The position numbers and the translations under genes were made by a program. A model generated the notes under the pieces. It saw only the letters and a program-made list of their open reading frames with translations. It was not told the origin of the DNA and made no database searches. From NCBI GenBank assembly GCA_024346935.1, contig AP024879.1, positions 62,001 to 126,000 on the forward strand: a stretch of 64,000 nucleotides of DNA, given 5' to 3'. Origin of the DNA: Vibrio inusitatus. GTDB lineage: Bacteria > Pseudomonadota > Gammaproteobacteria > Enterobacterales > Vibrionaceae. This document shows, one piece after another, positions 53,703-61,146 of this stretch; the stretch's first letter is position 1, and the number at the start of each line of letters is the position of its first letter.

Positions 53703-53720
53703 TCCTGACGAAAGTCAGGA
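53703..53720. repeat. Palindromic GGATGACG-type repeat
   Basis: TCCTGAC-GAAA-GTCAGGA is a perfect hairpin inside CCCGTCATCCTGACG...TCAGGACCTTAG. The reverse strand ends AGGATGACG, the same end as the second hairpin of each unit in the array at 5.8-6.8 kb. A second small hairpin, CACTTT-GCAA-AAAGTG, follows at 53736-53751. Both lie between convergent genes. Confidence 0.65.
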
Positions 53721-53762
53721 CCTTAGATACAACCCCACTTTGCAAAAAGTGCCCAGAGCCAA

Positions 53763-54542
53763 TCAAGCAGCGGACAATATTACTGGATGCTGCTGCGTGG
53801 GGTGCGGCACGATCTGCGTTTTCCAGCGATAAACTTCTTCGATAGTTTGTGAGTTTAATACTTCCCACGGTGTGCCGTCAGCGACGATATTACCTTGGTT
53901 CAATACCACTATTCTATCGGCGTATTGCGCCGCTAAGTTAAGATCATGCAACACCGCCACAACGCAAGCTCCTGAATCTGCTTGCTCCTTCGCAAGCTTG
54001 AGAGTGTTGTGCTGGTGGCTCAAATCAAGTGCTGAGGTTGGCTCATCAAGAAACAGCACCTTGTTATGTTTAACTGAGTCTAACTGGGTGAGTACTCGTG
54101 CAAAATGCACTCGTTGCTTTTCCCCTCCGGATAAGCTGGGATACAGGCGCTCAGCGAGAGGGAGAACTCCGGTTAGATTCATTTTCTCTTTGGCAATACG
54201 GCTTATCTCTTTTTGTCCACCCGGTAGGGTCAAACCACCTAATTCAACCACCTCTTGAGCGGTGAAATTAAAGGTAAGCGAGCTAGATTGTGGTAGCACT
54301 CCAAATTGCTTAGCTAATGACTTTTTATCCCAGTCTTGAGTCGGCTTTCCGAACAGAAAATGTTGCCCAGTATAGGATATCTCATTGCTGAGGGTCTTTA
54401 GCAGTGTACTCTTGCCTGTGCCATTTGGGCCCAGAAATACGGTGAATTCATTTGGGTAAAATTCGATGTTCACTTTATCTAATATTGTTCTGTTGCCAAT
54501 ATTTACCGAAATATCAGAACATTGAACTGAGGGTGTACGCAT
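53763..54542 (-). CDS. hutD: Haem ABC transporter ATPase
   Basis: A 259-residue ABC ATPase that powers haem import through HutC. Walker A is LGPNGTGKSTLL, the Q-loop is FGVLPQSSSLTF, the signature is LSGGEKQRVHFARVL, Walker B is KVLFLDEPTSALDL, and the H-loop is AVLHDLNLAAQYADRIVVL. The open frame extends to 54575, but the ATG at 54542 overlaps the hutC stop (TAATG), which is the natural start. It is the last gene of tonB1-exbB1-exbD1-hutBCD. Confidence 0.95.
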   Translation of the reverse strand: MRTPSVQCSDISVNIGNRTILDKVNIEFYPNEFTVFLGPNGTGKSTLLKTLSNEISYTGQHFLFGKPTQDWDKKSLAKQFGVLPQSSSLTFNFTAQEVVELGGLTLPGGQKEISRIAKEKMNLTGVLPLAERLYPSLSGGEKQRVHFARVLTQLDSVKHNKVLFLDEPTSALDLSHQHNTLKLAKEQADSGACVVAVLHDLNLAAQYADRIVVLNQGNIVADGTPWEVLNSQTIEEVYRWKTQIVPHPTQQHPVILSAA

Positions 54543-55606
54543 TAGATTCGCCCCTTTTGTGAGATAAGTAGCCATAGGAAGAAAGGTGCTCCTAGCACTG
54601 CGGTAATAATACCCACAGGAATTTCCAAGGGAGCGACCAAGATTCTCGATAACATGTCAGATATGAGCAGTAACAACGCCCCAAGTACCGTTGCCAGAGG
54701 AATCAAGATTTTGTGATTTGGACCTGCGATCATTCTCCCTAGGTGGGGCACTATGAGGCCGATAAAGCCTATCATTCCCGCAAGAGAAACGGTAACACCT
54801 ACACCGGCCGCCGTAAGTAAAATCAAGCGACGTTTAAGTTTTTGCACGTCAATTCCTAGATGGCCTGCTTCAGCCTCACCAAGTAATAAAGCATTTAGGT
54901 TGGCAGACTCTCGATAGAACAAAATGCCAAGGACTAACAATACGATGCTTCCAAAAGCTACCCCAGCAAAATTAGCTCCGGCTAATGAGCCCATTGTCCA
55001 TAAAGACAAGTCACGCAAGGCTTGATCGTCGGCATAATAGTTGAGTAGTCCCAACATTGCGCCGGAGAGTGCGCCAATAGCGACACCTGCCAGCAACATC
55101 ATAGTCACAGAGGTGCCGTTAGGGGATGTACCCAGTTGATACACCACAAGGGTTGTAATAGCGCCACCTAAAAAGGAAAAGATGGGCACAGTGCCAAACA
55201 TCAAAAGGGCAGGGTAGGTTTGAGCAAGAGACCCAAACACGACGATAGCCAAAGCTGCGCCCAATGCCGCTCCTGCAGAGACGCCGATAATTCCAGGATC
55301 GGCCAATGGATTACGGAACAATCCCTGCATAACGGTACCACAGATGGCCAATATTCCGCCGATGGCGATAGCAAGTAGAGTGCGAGGCAGCCTGACTTGT
55401 TGCACTATCATATTAACATGCGCGGGCAAATCGGAGCTGGGCATGCCTGGTAGAGTGAAGTCCGGTAGTAGGGCACTGATGCTCTGAGTAAAGCTGATAT
55501 CCATGGGACCAACACTTATTGAGAGTATGCTAGCGAGATAAACCCCGAGTAGAGCGATACCCATTAGCGCTGGTGTTGGCAGTTTTAATGATGATGCAAA
55601 GTTCAT
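54542..55606 (-). CDS. hutC: Haem ABC transporter permease
   Basis: A 354-residue FecCD-family permease with about ten helices. VRLPRTLLAIAIGGILAICGTVMQGLFRNPLADPGIIGVSAGAALGAAL and GMIGFIGLIVPHLGRMIAGPNH are the standard FecCD motifs; the second holds the coupling-helix region for the ATPase. It forms the membrane channel for haem with HutD and receives haem from HutB. Its stop codon overlaps the start of hutD, and its start lies 2 bases after hutB. Confidence 0.95.
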   Translation of the reverse strand: MNFASSLKLPTPALMGIALLGVYLASILSISVGPMDISFTQSISALLPDFTLPGMPSSDLPAHVNMIVQQVRLPRTLLAIAIGGILAICGTVMQGLFRNPLADPGIIGVSAGAALGAALAIVVFGSLAQTYPALLMFGTVPIFSFLGGAITTLVVYQLGTSPNGTSVTMMLLAGVAIGALSGAMLGLLNYYADDQALRDLSLWTMGSLAGANFAGVAFGSIVLLVLGILFYRESANLNALLLGEAEAGHLGIDVQKLKRRLILLTAAGVGVTVSLAGMIGFIGLIVPHLGRMIAGPNHKILIPLATVLGALLLLISDMLSRILVAPLEIPVGIITAVLGAPFFLWLLISQKGRI

Positions 55607-55608
55607 AA

Positions 55609-56454
55609 TCAGTTGCGCTCAAATGTTTGATAGAGTGATTGGCTTAACTCAACACTTTCAATACCAAAACCGCCAATGATAGCGCTACTTGGTATTGGGA
55701 TAATTTTGTTGTCTGCCGCTGCTGGTGTAGCCGCTAATAGTGGAAATTTCTCGATAATACCTTGCTGTCCGCCTAGTGCATCCCACGTACGTTGGGCAAC
55801 CAAAATGTAGTCTGGTTGAACGCCGACGATTGCTTCAAATGACATTGACTTATAAGAGCTGAAATTACTGTTAATTGGGTTGGTTGCACCTGCAAGCTGA
55901 ATGATCTTGTCTATCGTCGTTTCAGAGCCCGCGACTGTTGCCGGCCTTCCTTCGCTGAGCATGGCAAAGATAGCTTTAGGTTGGTGCGCTGAATCAAGGC
56001 TCTGCAAGGTTTCAATCTGTTGATGAAGCTGCTGTTTTAATTCTGAAGCCTGTTCTTGTTTACCCGTTATCTTAGCAATGGCATCAATACGACCGGCAAG
56101 ATCGGTTTCGCGATCTCCTGACGGGACAGTAATCACTTCAATACCCGCAGATTTCAGCAATTTTAATGTTGAATCAGGGCCCATCTCATGAGAACCAATC
56201 ACATGAGTGGGGTTTTGTGCCATTAGACCTTCAGCAGAGAGTTGACGATGGTATCCCACTTGAGGCAATGAACCTGAGTGATCAAAGTGACGACTCGTTA
56301 CATCAATTGCAACCAATTGGTCTTTTGCATCTAGAGCGTACATAAGCTCGGTAATGCTAGAACCGACACTAATGATTCGATTTTGCTCACCCGTTGAGTT
56401 GGCGAAAACAGGTAGCGCTAAGAAAAGGCTAAGTATTAAGAGGAATGGTTTCAT
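55609..56454 (-). CDS. hutB: Periplasmic haem-binding protein
   Basis: A 281-residue class III (BtuF/HmuT-type) binding protein with a signal peptide (MKPFLLILSLFLALPVFA). RIISVGSSITELMYALDAKDQLVAIDVTSRH, VGYHRQLSAEGLMAQNPTHVIGSHEMGP and GVQPDYILVAQRTWDALGGQQG are typical; the tyrosine in VGYHRQLS corresponds to the haem-ligand region of the HmuT group. It hands haem to HutCD. Its ATG overlaps the exbD stop. Confidence 0.93.
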   Translation of the reverse strand: MKPFLLILSLFLALPVFANSTGEQNRIISVGSSITELMYALDAKDQLVAIDVTSRHFDHSGSLPQVGYHRQLSAEGLMAQNPTHVIGSHEMGPDSTLKLLKSAGIEVITVPSGDRETDLAGRIDAIAKITGKQEQASELKQQLHQQIETLQSLDSAHQPKAIFAMLSEGRPATVAGSETTIDKIIQLAGATNPINSNFSSYKSMSFEAIVGVQPDYILVAQRTWDALGGQQGIIEKFPLLAATPAAADNKIIPIPSSAIIGGFGIESVELSQSLYQTFERN

Positions 56455-56873
56455 TATTTACTCTCTTCCATGACGATATTGGTAGCGTCGATGTTATTGT
56501 TTTGAAGCCACGCGAGAACCTTAAGCATGGACTCAACGTCGGCGGATTTATCCGGTGAGATAATCAAATCTCGCTTTGGTGATGCCTGCACTTGGAGTCG
56601 CAATTCATCAGTAAACTCTTCCCAGCTTTGAAAGCTAACACCATCGATGGCCCATTTTGGCTCTGAAGCAAGAATATTAACCGCAATGACTTCTTTATCT
56701 TGGTCGTTCAAGACTTGAGCATCGTCGGTTTGAGGTATTGCTACTTCCATGGTTTTTATAGTGATGTTTGCAGTCAATAGAAGAAACACCATGACAATGA
56801 AGATGATGTCCAGCAAAGGAGTGAGGTCAGGAGTGAATTCTTCATCAAACAAACTGGATTGCGACTTGATCAT
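56454..56873 (-). CDS. exbD1: ExbD energy-transducing protein
   Basis: A 139-residue ExbD/TolR-family protein. A cytoplasmic start (SLFDEEFTPDLTPLLDIIFIVMVFLLLTANI) includes the membrane helix with the conserved aspartate (LLDIIF) that carries protons. A periplasmic domain follows (about 45-139). With ExbB it drives TonB. It overlaps exbB by four bases and hutB by one. The '1' in the name reflects the V. cholerae haem-locus set, by gene order. Confidence 0.92.
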   Translation of the reverse strand: MIKSQSSLFDEEFTPDLTPLLDIIFIVMVFLLLTANITIKTMEVAIPQTDDAQVLNDQDKEVIAVNILASEPKWAIDGVSFQSWEEFTDELRLQVQASPKRDLIISPDKSADVESMLKVLAWLQNNNIDATNIVMEESK

Positions 56874-57541
56874 GCGACGACCTCTTCACATGTCTTTGCA
56901 TTGTCTGGGCAGTCAATGTAAATGCCTTCTATATGCAGATTACTGTGGTTTAGGGTGTATTCGATCTTGGCCAAGGTTTTCTCTACCCACATGCTAAGAA
57001 GTTGTGCACCAGTAATGGCTGGTAGGGCGATAAGCAAGCCAACTGCAGTAGTCGACATAGCCAAACCCAGGCCATCGGCTAGGACTGCAGGAGAGATGGC
57101 TCCGGAGGTGTGAGCAAGTCCTTTAAACATATCAATCAAGCCAAGCACAGTGCCGAGCAAACCAATTAAAGGACTGATAACCCCGATAATGGACAAGATA
57201 CGTATCCCAGATTTGTATTGCTGACGCTTTTTAAACAACCAAATACTTACTGCTTCTTCGCGCAGTTCTTTGGTAAAGCTACGATGACCAAGGAGCATGC
57301 GCATTGCTTGATAAATGATGGTTTTACCTTGTAAGTCTTGTTCAATAAACTGTTCAACTTGTGCTGAATTGGAGAAGTTTATGTGGTGCACCTTGGAAAG
57401 AATCTGCGTGGTATGAGTTCGCCCATTCACCAACATGAAAAGGGTACGTTCAATAATGAGCATCAGAGTAAGCGCTGAAAGTATCGTCAGCGGTATGGTC
57501 ATCATTCCTAGTTGGCTATGAAGCGTTATCAAGATTTGCAT
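56870..57541 (-). CDS. exbB1: ExbB energy-transducing protein
   Basis: A 223-residue MotA/TolQ/ExbB-type proton channel protein with three membrane helices: one near the N terminus (TIPLTILSALTLMLIIERTLFMLV) and two later (IRILSIIGVISPLIGLLGTVLGLIDMF and AMSTTAVGLLIALPAITGAQLL). The ISPLIGLLGTVLGLIDMFK and GLAMSTTAVGLLIALPA signatures match. It starts 24 bases after tonB. Confidence 0.93.
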   Translation of the reverse strand: MQILITLHSQLGMMTIPLTILSALTLMLIIERTLFMLVNGRTHTTQILSKVHHINFSNSAQVEQFIEQDLQGKTIIYQAMRMLLGHRSFTKELREEAVSIWLFKKRQQYKSGIRILSIIGVISPLIGLLGTVLGLIDMFKGLAHTSGAISPAVLADGLGLAMSTTAVGLLIALPAITGAQLLSMWVEKTLAKIEYTLNHSNLHIEGIYIDCPDNAKTCEEVVA

Positions 57542-57565
57542 AGTTTGCTCTAGTTAAGTTTGCTT

Positions 57566-58333
57566 TTAGTTAAGTTGAAAGTTGATTGGAACCTGCACTC
57601 GATAAGCGATGCGTTGTCCTTGTTCATTTCTGCGTTGAAATTGCCATTCTGAAACCGCATTAAGTGCTGCTTTGTCTAACAGTCTGTGCCCAGAGGAGTT
57701 CACCACTGTTTGTTTAATCTGCTTGCCTTCTTCGTTGATCCAAATCTCCACCAATGTACTTCCTTGCCATCCCCGTTTTTGTGCGAGTCTTGGATAGCTT
57801 ACCGGTGTTGGCTTAGCTGAAAATGTGGGTTTTTCGACCATTTTTGGCTTGCTAGAACTTGCGGCATTACTAGAAGCGGTTTGCGGTTGTACCACTTCCT
57901 TTTCGCGTTTTTGCTCTACAGGTTTGTCTTTCGGCGTTTCTTTCGATTTAGTTTCGACAGGTTCAGTTAATGTCGGCTTTGGTTCGTTCTTCGCTGTTTT
58001 AGTCGGTTGAGGTTTCACAGGCTTGGTTACTGGCGATTTCTTCTCAACCTTCTTTTTCGGCTTTTCTACGAGCTTTGCTTTCTTTAGCTGTGCCTGTTCC
58101 TTTGCTTCACTTTCCTTCGGTGTACTTTTTTCGGGTAGTAGTGGCTGAGGTTCTACTTCTTTCTTTTCTGCCTGTTTTTCAGGTTGAGCGAGAGAAACAA
58201 ACTTGATGCTAACCGCATGTCCTTCATTGCTACTTGCAAGGCTTACCTCCTGCTTTTGGGTAGAGAAAGAGAGAGCAACCCCGTGAATTAAAAGAGAAAA
58301 AATGCCCGCGAGTAGATATCTATAATTCTTCAC
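57566..58333 (-). CDS. tonB1: TonB protein of the haem locus
   Basis: A 255-residue TonB. An N-terminal anchor (YRYLLAGIFSLLIHGVALSFS) contains the conserved SxxxH face. A long linker rich in Pro, Lys and Glu (about 50-165) spans the periplasm. The C-terminal domain (PTFSAKPTPVSYPRLAQKRGWQGSTLVEIWINEEGKQIKQTVVNSSGHRLLDKAALNAVSEWQF) has the YPxxA and WQF motifs. It energises the outer-membrane haem receptor. First gene of a six-gene Fur-type operon, divergent from hutW. Confidence 0.95.
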   Translation of the reverse strand: MKNYRYLLAGIFSLLIHGVALSFSTQKQEVSLASSNEGHAVSIKFVSLAQPEKQAEKKEVEPQPLLPEKSTPKESEAKEQAQLKKAKLVEKPKKKVEKKSPVTKPVKPQPTKTAKNEPKPTLTEPVETKSKETPKDKPVEQKREKEVVQPQTASSNAASSSKPKMVEKPTFSAKPTPVSYPRLAQKRGWQGSTLVEIWINEEGKQIKQTVVNSSGHRLLDKAALNAVSEWQFQRRNEQGQRIAYRVQVPINFQLN

Positions 58334-58400
58334 AGTGGTTGGAAACCATTACCAATTAAGTACTAATAAAAGGCATTATGCAGATAATGCGAATAGGATC

Positions 58401-58419
58401 AATTATCATTTGCATTATT
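58401..58419. promoter_or_regulatory. Possible Fur box, tonB1 side
   Basis: AATTATCATTTGCATTATT matches the Fur consensus at 12 of 19 positions. It lies about 70 bases before the tonB1 start codon in the divergent promoter region, which is normally iron-repressed in vibrios. Confidence 0.5.
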
Positions 58420-58454
58420 TATTAAGATCAATATAGTGGTCACAAATTTGAGCG

Positions 58455-58473
58455 AATGAGATTTGTTCTCATT
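58455..58473. promoter_or_regulatory. Fur box, hutW side
   Basis: AATGAGATTTGTTCTCATT is a good dyad (AATGAGA with TCTCATT) and agrees with the Fur consensus form AATGATAATNATTATCATT at 15 of 19 positions, not counting the free base. It lies about 60 bases before hutW. Confidence 0.7.
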
Positions 58474-58535
58474 TAATTCTGTGGCACAAATAATAGAAAT
58501 TCGCCACGCAGAACATTGAAAACCAAGAAGAAATA

Positions 58536-59933
58536 ATGAATCTTGAATTAAACAACCCTGCTCTACTTGACCCAGAGATAGTGGGCAACCATACACCAGA
58601 CCCATTGCGCTTCGCCTTTGCGAAAAAGAAAGGCCCGCATGCTGGTGGAATGGCAAAGCCAGTTCCTACAGAGCTCACTCAATCAGCGCTAACAAATGCA
58701 TCCTCTGAGCAAGGGAATAAGGGACCTCGTTGTCTTTATATCCATATTCCCTTTTGCCGTGTGCGCTGCACCTACTGCAATTTCTTCCAATATGCCTCTA
58801 GTACTAAGCTCATCGATGAATACTTTGAAGCTTTGAAAAAAGAATTATTGTGGAAGGCCGCAATGCCTTGGACTCAAGCATTTCCTTTTCGAGCTGTGTA
58901 TATCGGTGGAGGCACACCAACAGACTTGAGTGCTAAACAGATAAAGCAACTGGGTGAGATGATTCGAAGCCATTTTCCTTTAACTCCAGATTGTGAAATT
59001 ACCTTAGAGGGGCGTATTAATCGCTTTGATGACCAGAAATTCGAATCTGCACTTGAAGGTGGCATTAACCGATTTTCGTTTGGCGTGCAGAGCTTTGATA
59101 CTAAGGTTCGTCGCAGTGCCAAGCGATTAAATGATGGTGAAGAGGTACTAGAGCGTCTTCAACATTTCGTTAGCTATGACAGCGCGCCTATTGTTATCGA
59201 CCTTTTATACGGTCTGCCTCATCAGACATTGGATACTTGGGCATCGGATTTGGAATTGTATTTAGAAAGTGGTGCCCATGGCGTTGACTTGTACCAATTG
59301 ATTGAAATGCAGAACCTACCAATGGAACGTTTGGTCGAACAGGGGAAACTACCAGAGCCTGCCAATACTCAAGTTAAGGCGAGCATGTATCAAATGGGCG
59401 TTGAATTCATGGCGAAACACCATCAAAGACGTCTTAGCGTTAATCACTGGAGTTCAGACAACCGCGAGCGCTCCATCTACAACAGCCTAGCGAAAACATC
59501 AGCGCAGGTAATGCCACTTGGCGCAGGCGCTGGGGGCAATGTGAATGGTATTAGCTCAATGCAGTATCGTGACATGGATAAATACATTGAGGCAGGCAAA
59601 GCAGATGAGTTTGCAGCAGGTATGGCATTTTACAGTGCGCCAAATAACAGCCTAGTCAATACCATTAAGGCCGCCTTTGACCGTGGCGTTTTAAGTGAAA
59701 GAGTGCTGCCTCAAGGTATGTTTTTAGCACTTAAACCATTGTTTGACGCATGGCAGAAAAACGGGTTAGTGAACCTTAGCAGTGGCTATCTTTCACTGAC
59801 TTTAGCAGGACAATTTTGGTCTGTAACGCTGGCGCAAAATCTAATACAAGTCGTTTCTAATCAGCAAAATCCGAATAGCCTGTTGAAACCAAATAACAAT
59901 AATATCGATAAAAAAAGCATCAAAGCAGCTTAA
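58536..59933 (+). CDS. hutW: Haem-utilisation radical SAM protein
   Basis: A 465-residue radical SAM protein related to HemN/ChuW. The cluster motif is C74-x3-C78-x2-C81 (CRVRCTYC). AVYIGGGTPTDLSAKQIKQL and the later RFSFGVQSFDTKVRRSAKR are typical of the HemN/HemW group. In this family the enzyme can open haem by a radical methyl transfer under low oxygen. It lies in hutWXZ, divergent from tonB1, under a Fur box. Confidence 0.93.
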   Translation: MNLELNNPALLDPEIVGNHTPDPLRFAFAKKKGPHAGGMAKPVPTELTQSALTNASSEQGNKGPRCLYIHIPFCRVRCTYCNFFQYASSTKLIDEYFEALKKELLWKAAMPWTQAFPFRAVYIGGGTPTDLSAKQIKQLGEMIRSHFPLTPDCEITLEGRINRFDDQKFESALEGGINRFSFGVQSFDTKVRRSAKRLNDGEEVLERLQHFVSYDSAPIVIDLLYGLPHQTLDTWASDLELYLESGAHGVDLYQLIEMQNLPMERLVEQGKLPEPANTQVKASMYQMGVEFMAKHHQRRLSVNHWSSDNRERSIYNSLAKTSAQVMPLGAGAGGNVNGISSMQYRDMDKYIEAGKADEFAAGMAFYSAPNNSLVNTIKAAFDRGVLSERVLPQGMFLALKPLFDAWQKNGLVNLSSGYLSLTLAGQFWSVTLAQNLIQVVSNQQNPNSLLKPNNNNIDKKSIKAA

Positions 59934-59948
59934 TTTTAGGGGGAGAAG

Positions 59949-60467
59949 ATGTACACATCATTAACAAAGCAGCAAGTATTGGAAGCGGTCGCTACCATGA
60001 TGGAAAACGACGATGCAGTTCCTGTGTCGCAAATGGCAAATGAACTGAATGTAACAGAAGGCGAGATTACTTTTGTTTTGCCTTCTAGCATGGTCACGTC
60101 GGTCGCGGGTGAGAAGGCTCAAGAAATTTTAGAAGCTTTACCTACTTGGGGAAAAGTGACGACTATCGTTCATTCGTTCGGTTCCATTTTTGAATTTAAA
60201 GCCCCTTTCCCTAAAGGTAAGGTCGCACATGGTTACTACAACCTAATGGGGCGTGAAGGCGAATTACACGGTCATTTAAGATTGGATCTGGTTAAACATA
60301 TTGCATTGGTGTCCAAGCCATTTCGTAAGATGGCAAGTCACTACATTGGTTTTTACGATGAAGCAGGAGAGTGTGTATTCAAAGTCTATCTTGGGCGAGA
60401 CAAGAAACGTCAACTGTTCCCTGAACAAATTGAAAAGCTAGAGTTGCTAAAAAAGGAATTCGCATAA
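59949..60467 (+). CDS. hutX: Cytosolic haem-carrier protein
   Basis: A 172-residue soluble protein of the HutX/HuvX group, which binds haem and passes it to HutZ. The N-terminal third (LTKQQVLEAVATMMENDDAVPVSQMANELNVTEGEITFVLP) is helical with HTH-like spacing. TTIVHSFGSIFEFKAPFPKGKVAHGYYNLMGREGELHGHLRLDLVKHIALVSKPF is the conserved haem-handling core. A strong ribosome-binding site (GGGGGAG) precedes it. Its stop overlaps the hutZ start (TAATG). Confidence 0.93.
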   Translation: MYTSLTKQQVLEAVATMMENDDAVPVSQMANELNVTEGEITFVLPSSMVTSVAGEKAQEILEALPTWGKVTTIVHSFGSIFEFKAPFPKGKVAHGYYNLMGREGELHGHLRLDLVKHIALVSKPFRKMASHYIGFYDEAGECVFKVYLGRDKKRQLFPEQIEKLELLKKEFA

Positions 60468-61048
60468 TGAGCACGCAACAAGCCGAAGATCGCGCTGAGA
60501 TCAGACAACAACGTCTACAAGGCCGTTTAGGTCCCGAGGTTCAAGAGTTTCGTAATACTTGCAAAAGTCTGCAGCTCGCGACAATTACTAAAGAAGGTCT
60601 GCCACATGTTAGTTACTCTCCCTTTGCGTTTGATCAAGCGGGCTATTACATCCTAGTGAGCGATCTAGCTGCTCATGGTCAGAATCTCAAAGGCAATAGA
60701 AATGTATCCATTATGATGGTTCAAGACGAAGCATCGGCAAAGAGCGTACACGCAAGAAAACGCCTTACTTTTGATACTACAGCCGAGCATATCGATAAAA
60801 GCTCAAAGCAGGGCAAGGCTGGAGTTAATGCATTGATTGAACGATTTGGCGAAATGGCTCAAAACCTCGCACAACTTGGCGATTTTAACCTCTATAAATT
60901 GACGCCTAGCAGTGGTCGTTACGTCAAGGGCTTTGGTCAAGCATTCAATGTCTCAGGCAATGATCTTGTAGATTTCCTTCATCTCAACGAAGGTCACGTC
61001 GAAAAAGAGAAGCAAAAAATCGCAGAATTGACGGCCGAACAAGATTAG
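60467..61048 (+). CDS. hutZ: Haem-degrading protein
   Basis: A 193-residue protein of the split-barrel (pyridoxamine-phosphate-oxidase-like) fold, which takes haem from HutX and breaks it down. The opening EFRNTCKSLQLATITKEGLPHVSYSPFAF and GYYILVSDLAAHGQNLKGNRNVSIMMVQDEA are family motifs. The C-terminal HLNEGHVEKEKQKIAE holds the histidine region that ligates haem in V. cholerae HutZ. It is the last of hutWXZ; the receptor gene follows after about 100 bases. Confidence 0.93.
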   Translation: MSTQQAEDRAEIRQQRLQGRLGPEVQEFRNTCKSLQLATITKEGLPHVSYSPFAFDQAGYYILVSDLAAHGQNLKGNRNVSIMMVQDEASAKSVHARKRLTFDTTAEHIDKSSKQGKAGVNALIERFGEMAQNLAQLGDFNLYKLTPSSGRYVKGFGQAFNVSGNDLVDFLHLNEGHVEKEKQKIAELTAEQD

Positions 61049-61083
61049 CTCTCACTTTTCATAATTAAAGAATTAGCCTGTAG

Positions 61084-61104
61084 CCGACTGATATTTTCAG
61101 TCGG
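61084..61104 (+). promoter_or_regulatory. Stem-loop between hutZ and the receptor gene
   Basis: CCGACTGA, TATTT and TCAGTCGG form a perfect 8-bp hairpin. No T-run follows, so it may allow partial read-through from hutWXZ into the receptor gene. Confidence 0.6.
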
Positions 61105-61146
61105 TAGGGCATTTACATATTTATAAAACGGATTTTGGGTCAAACC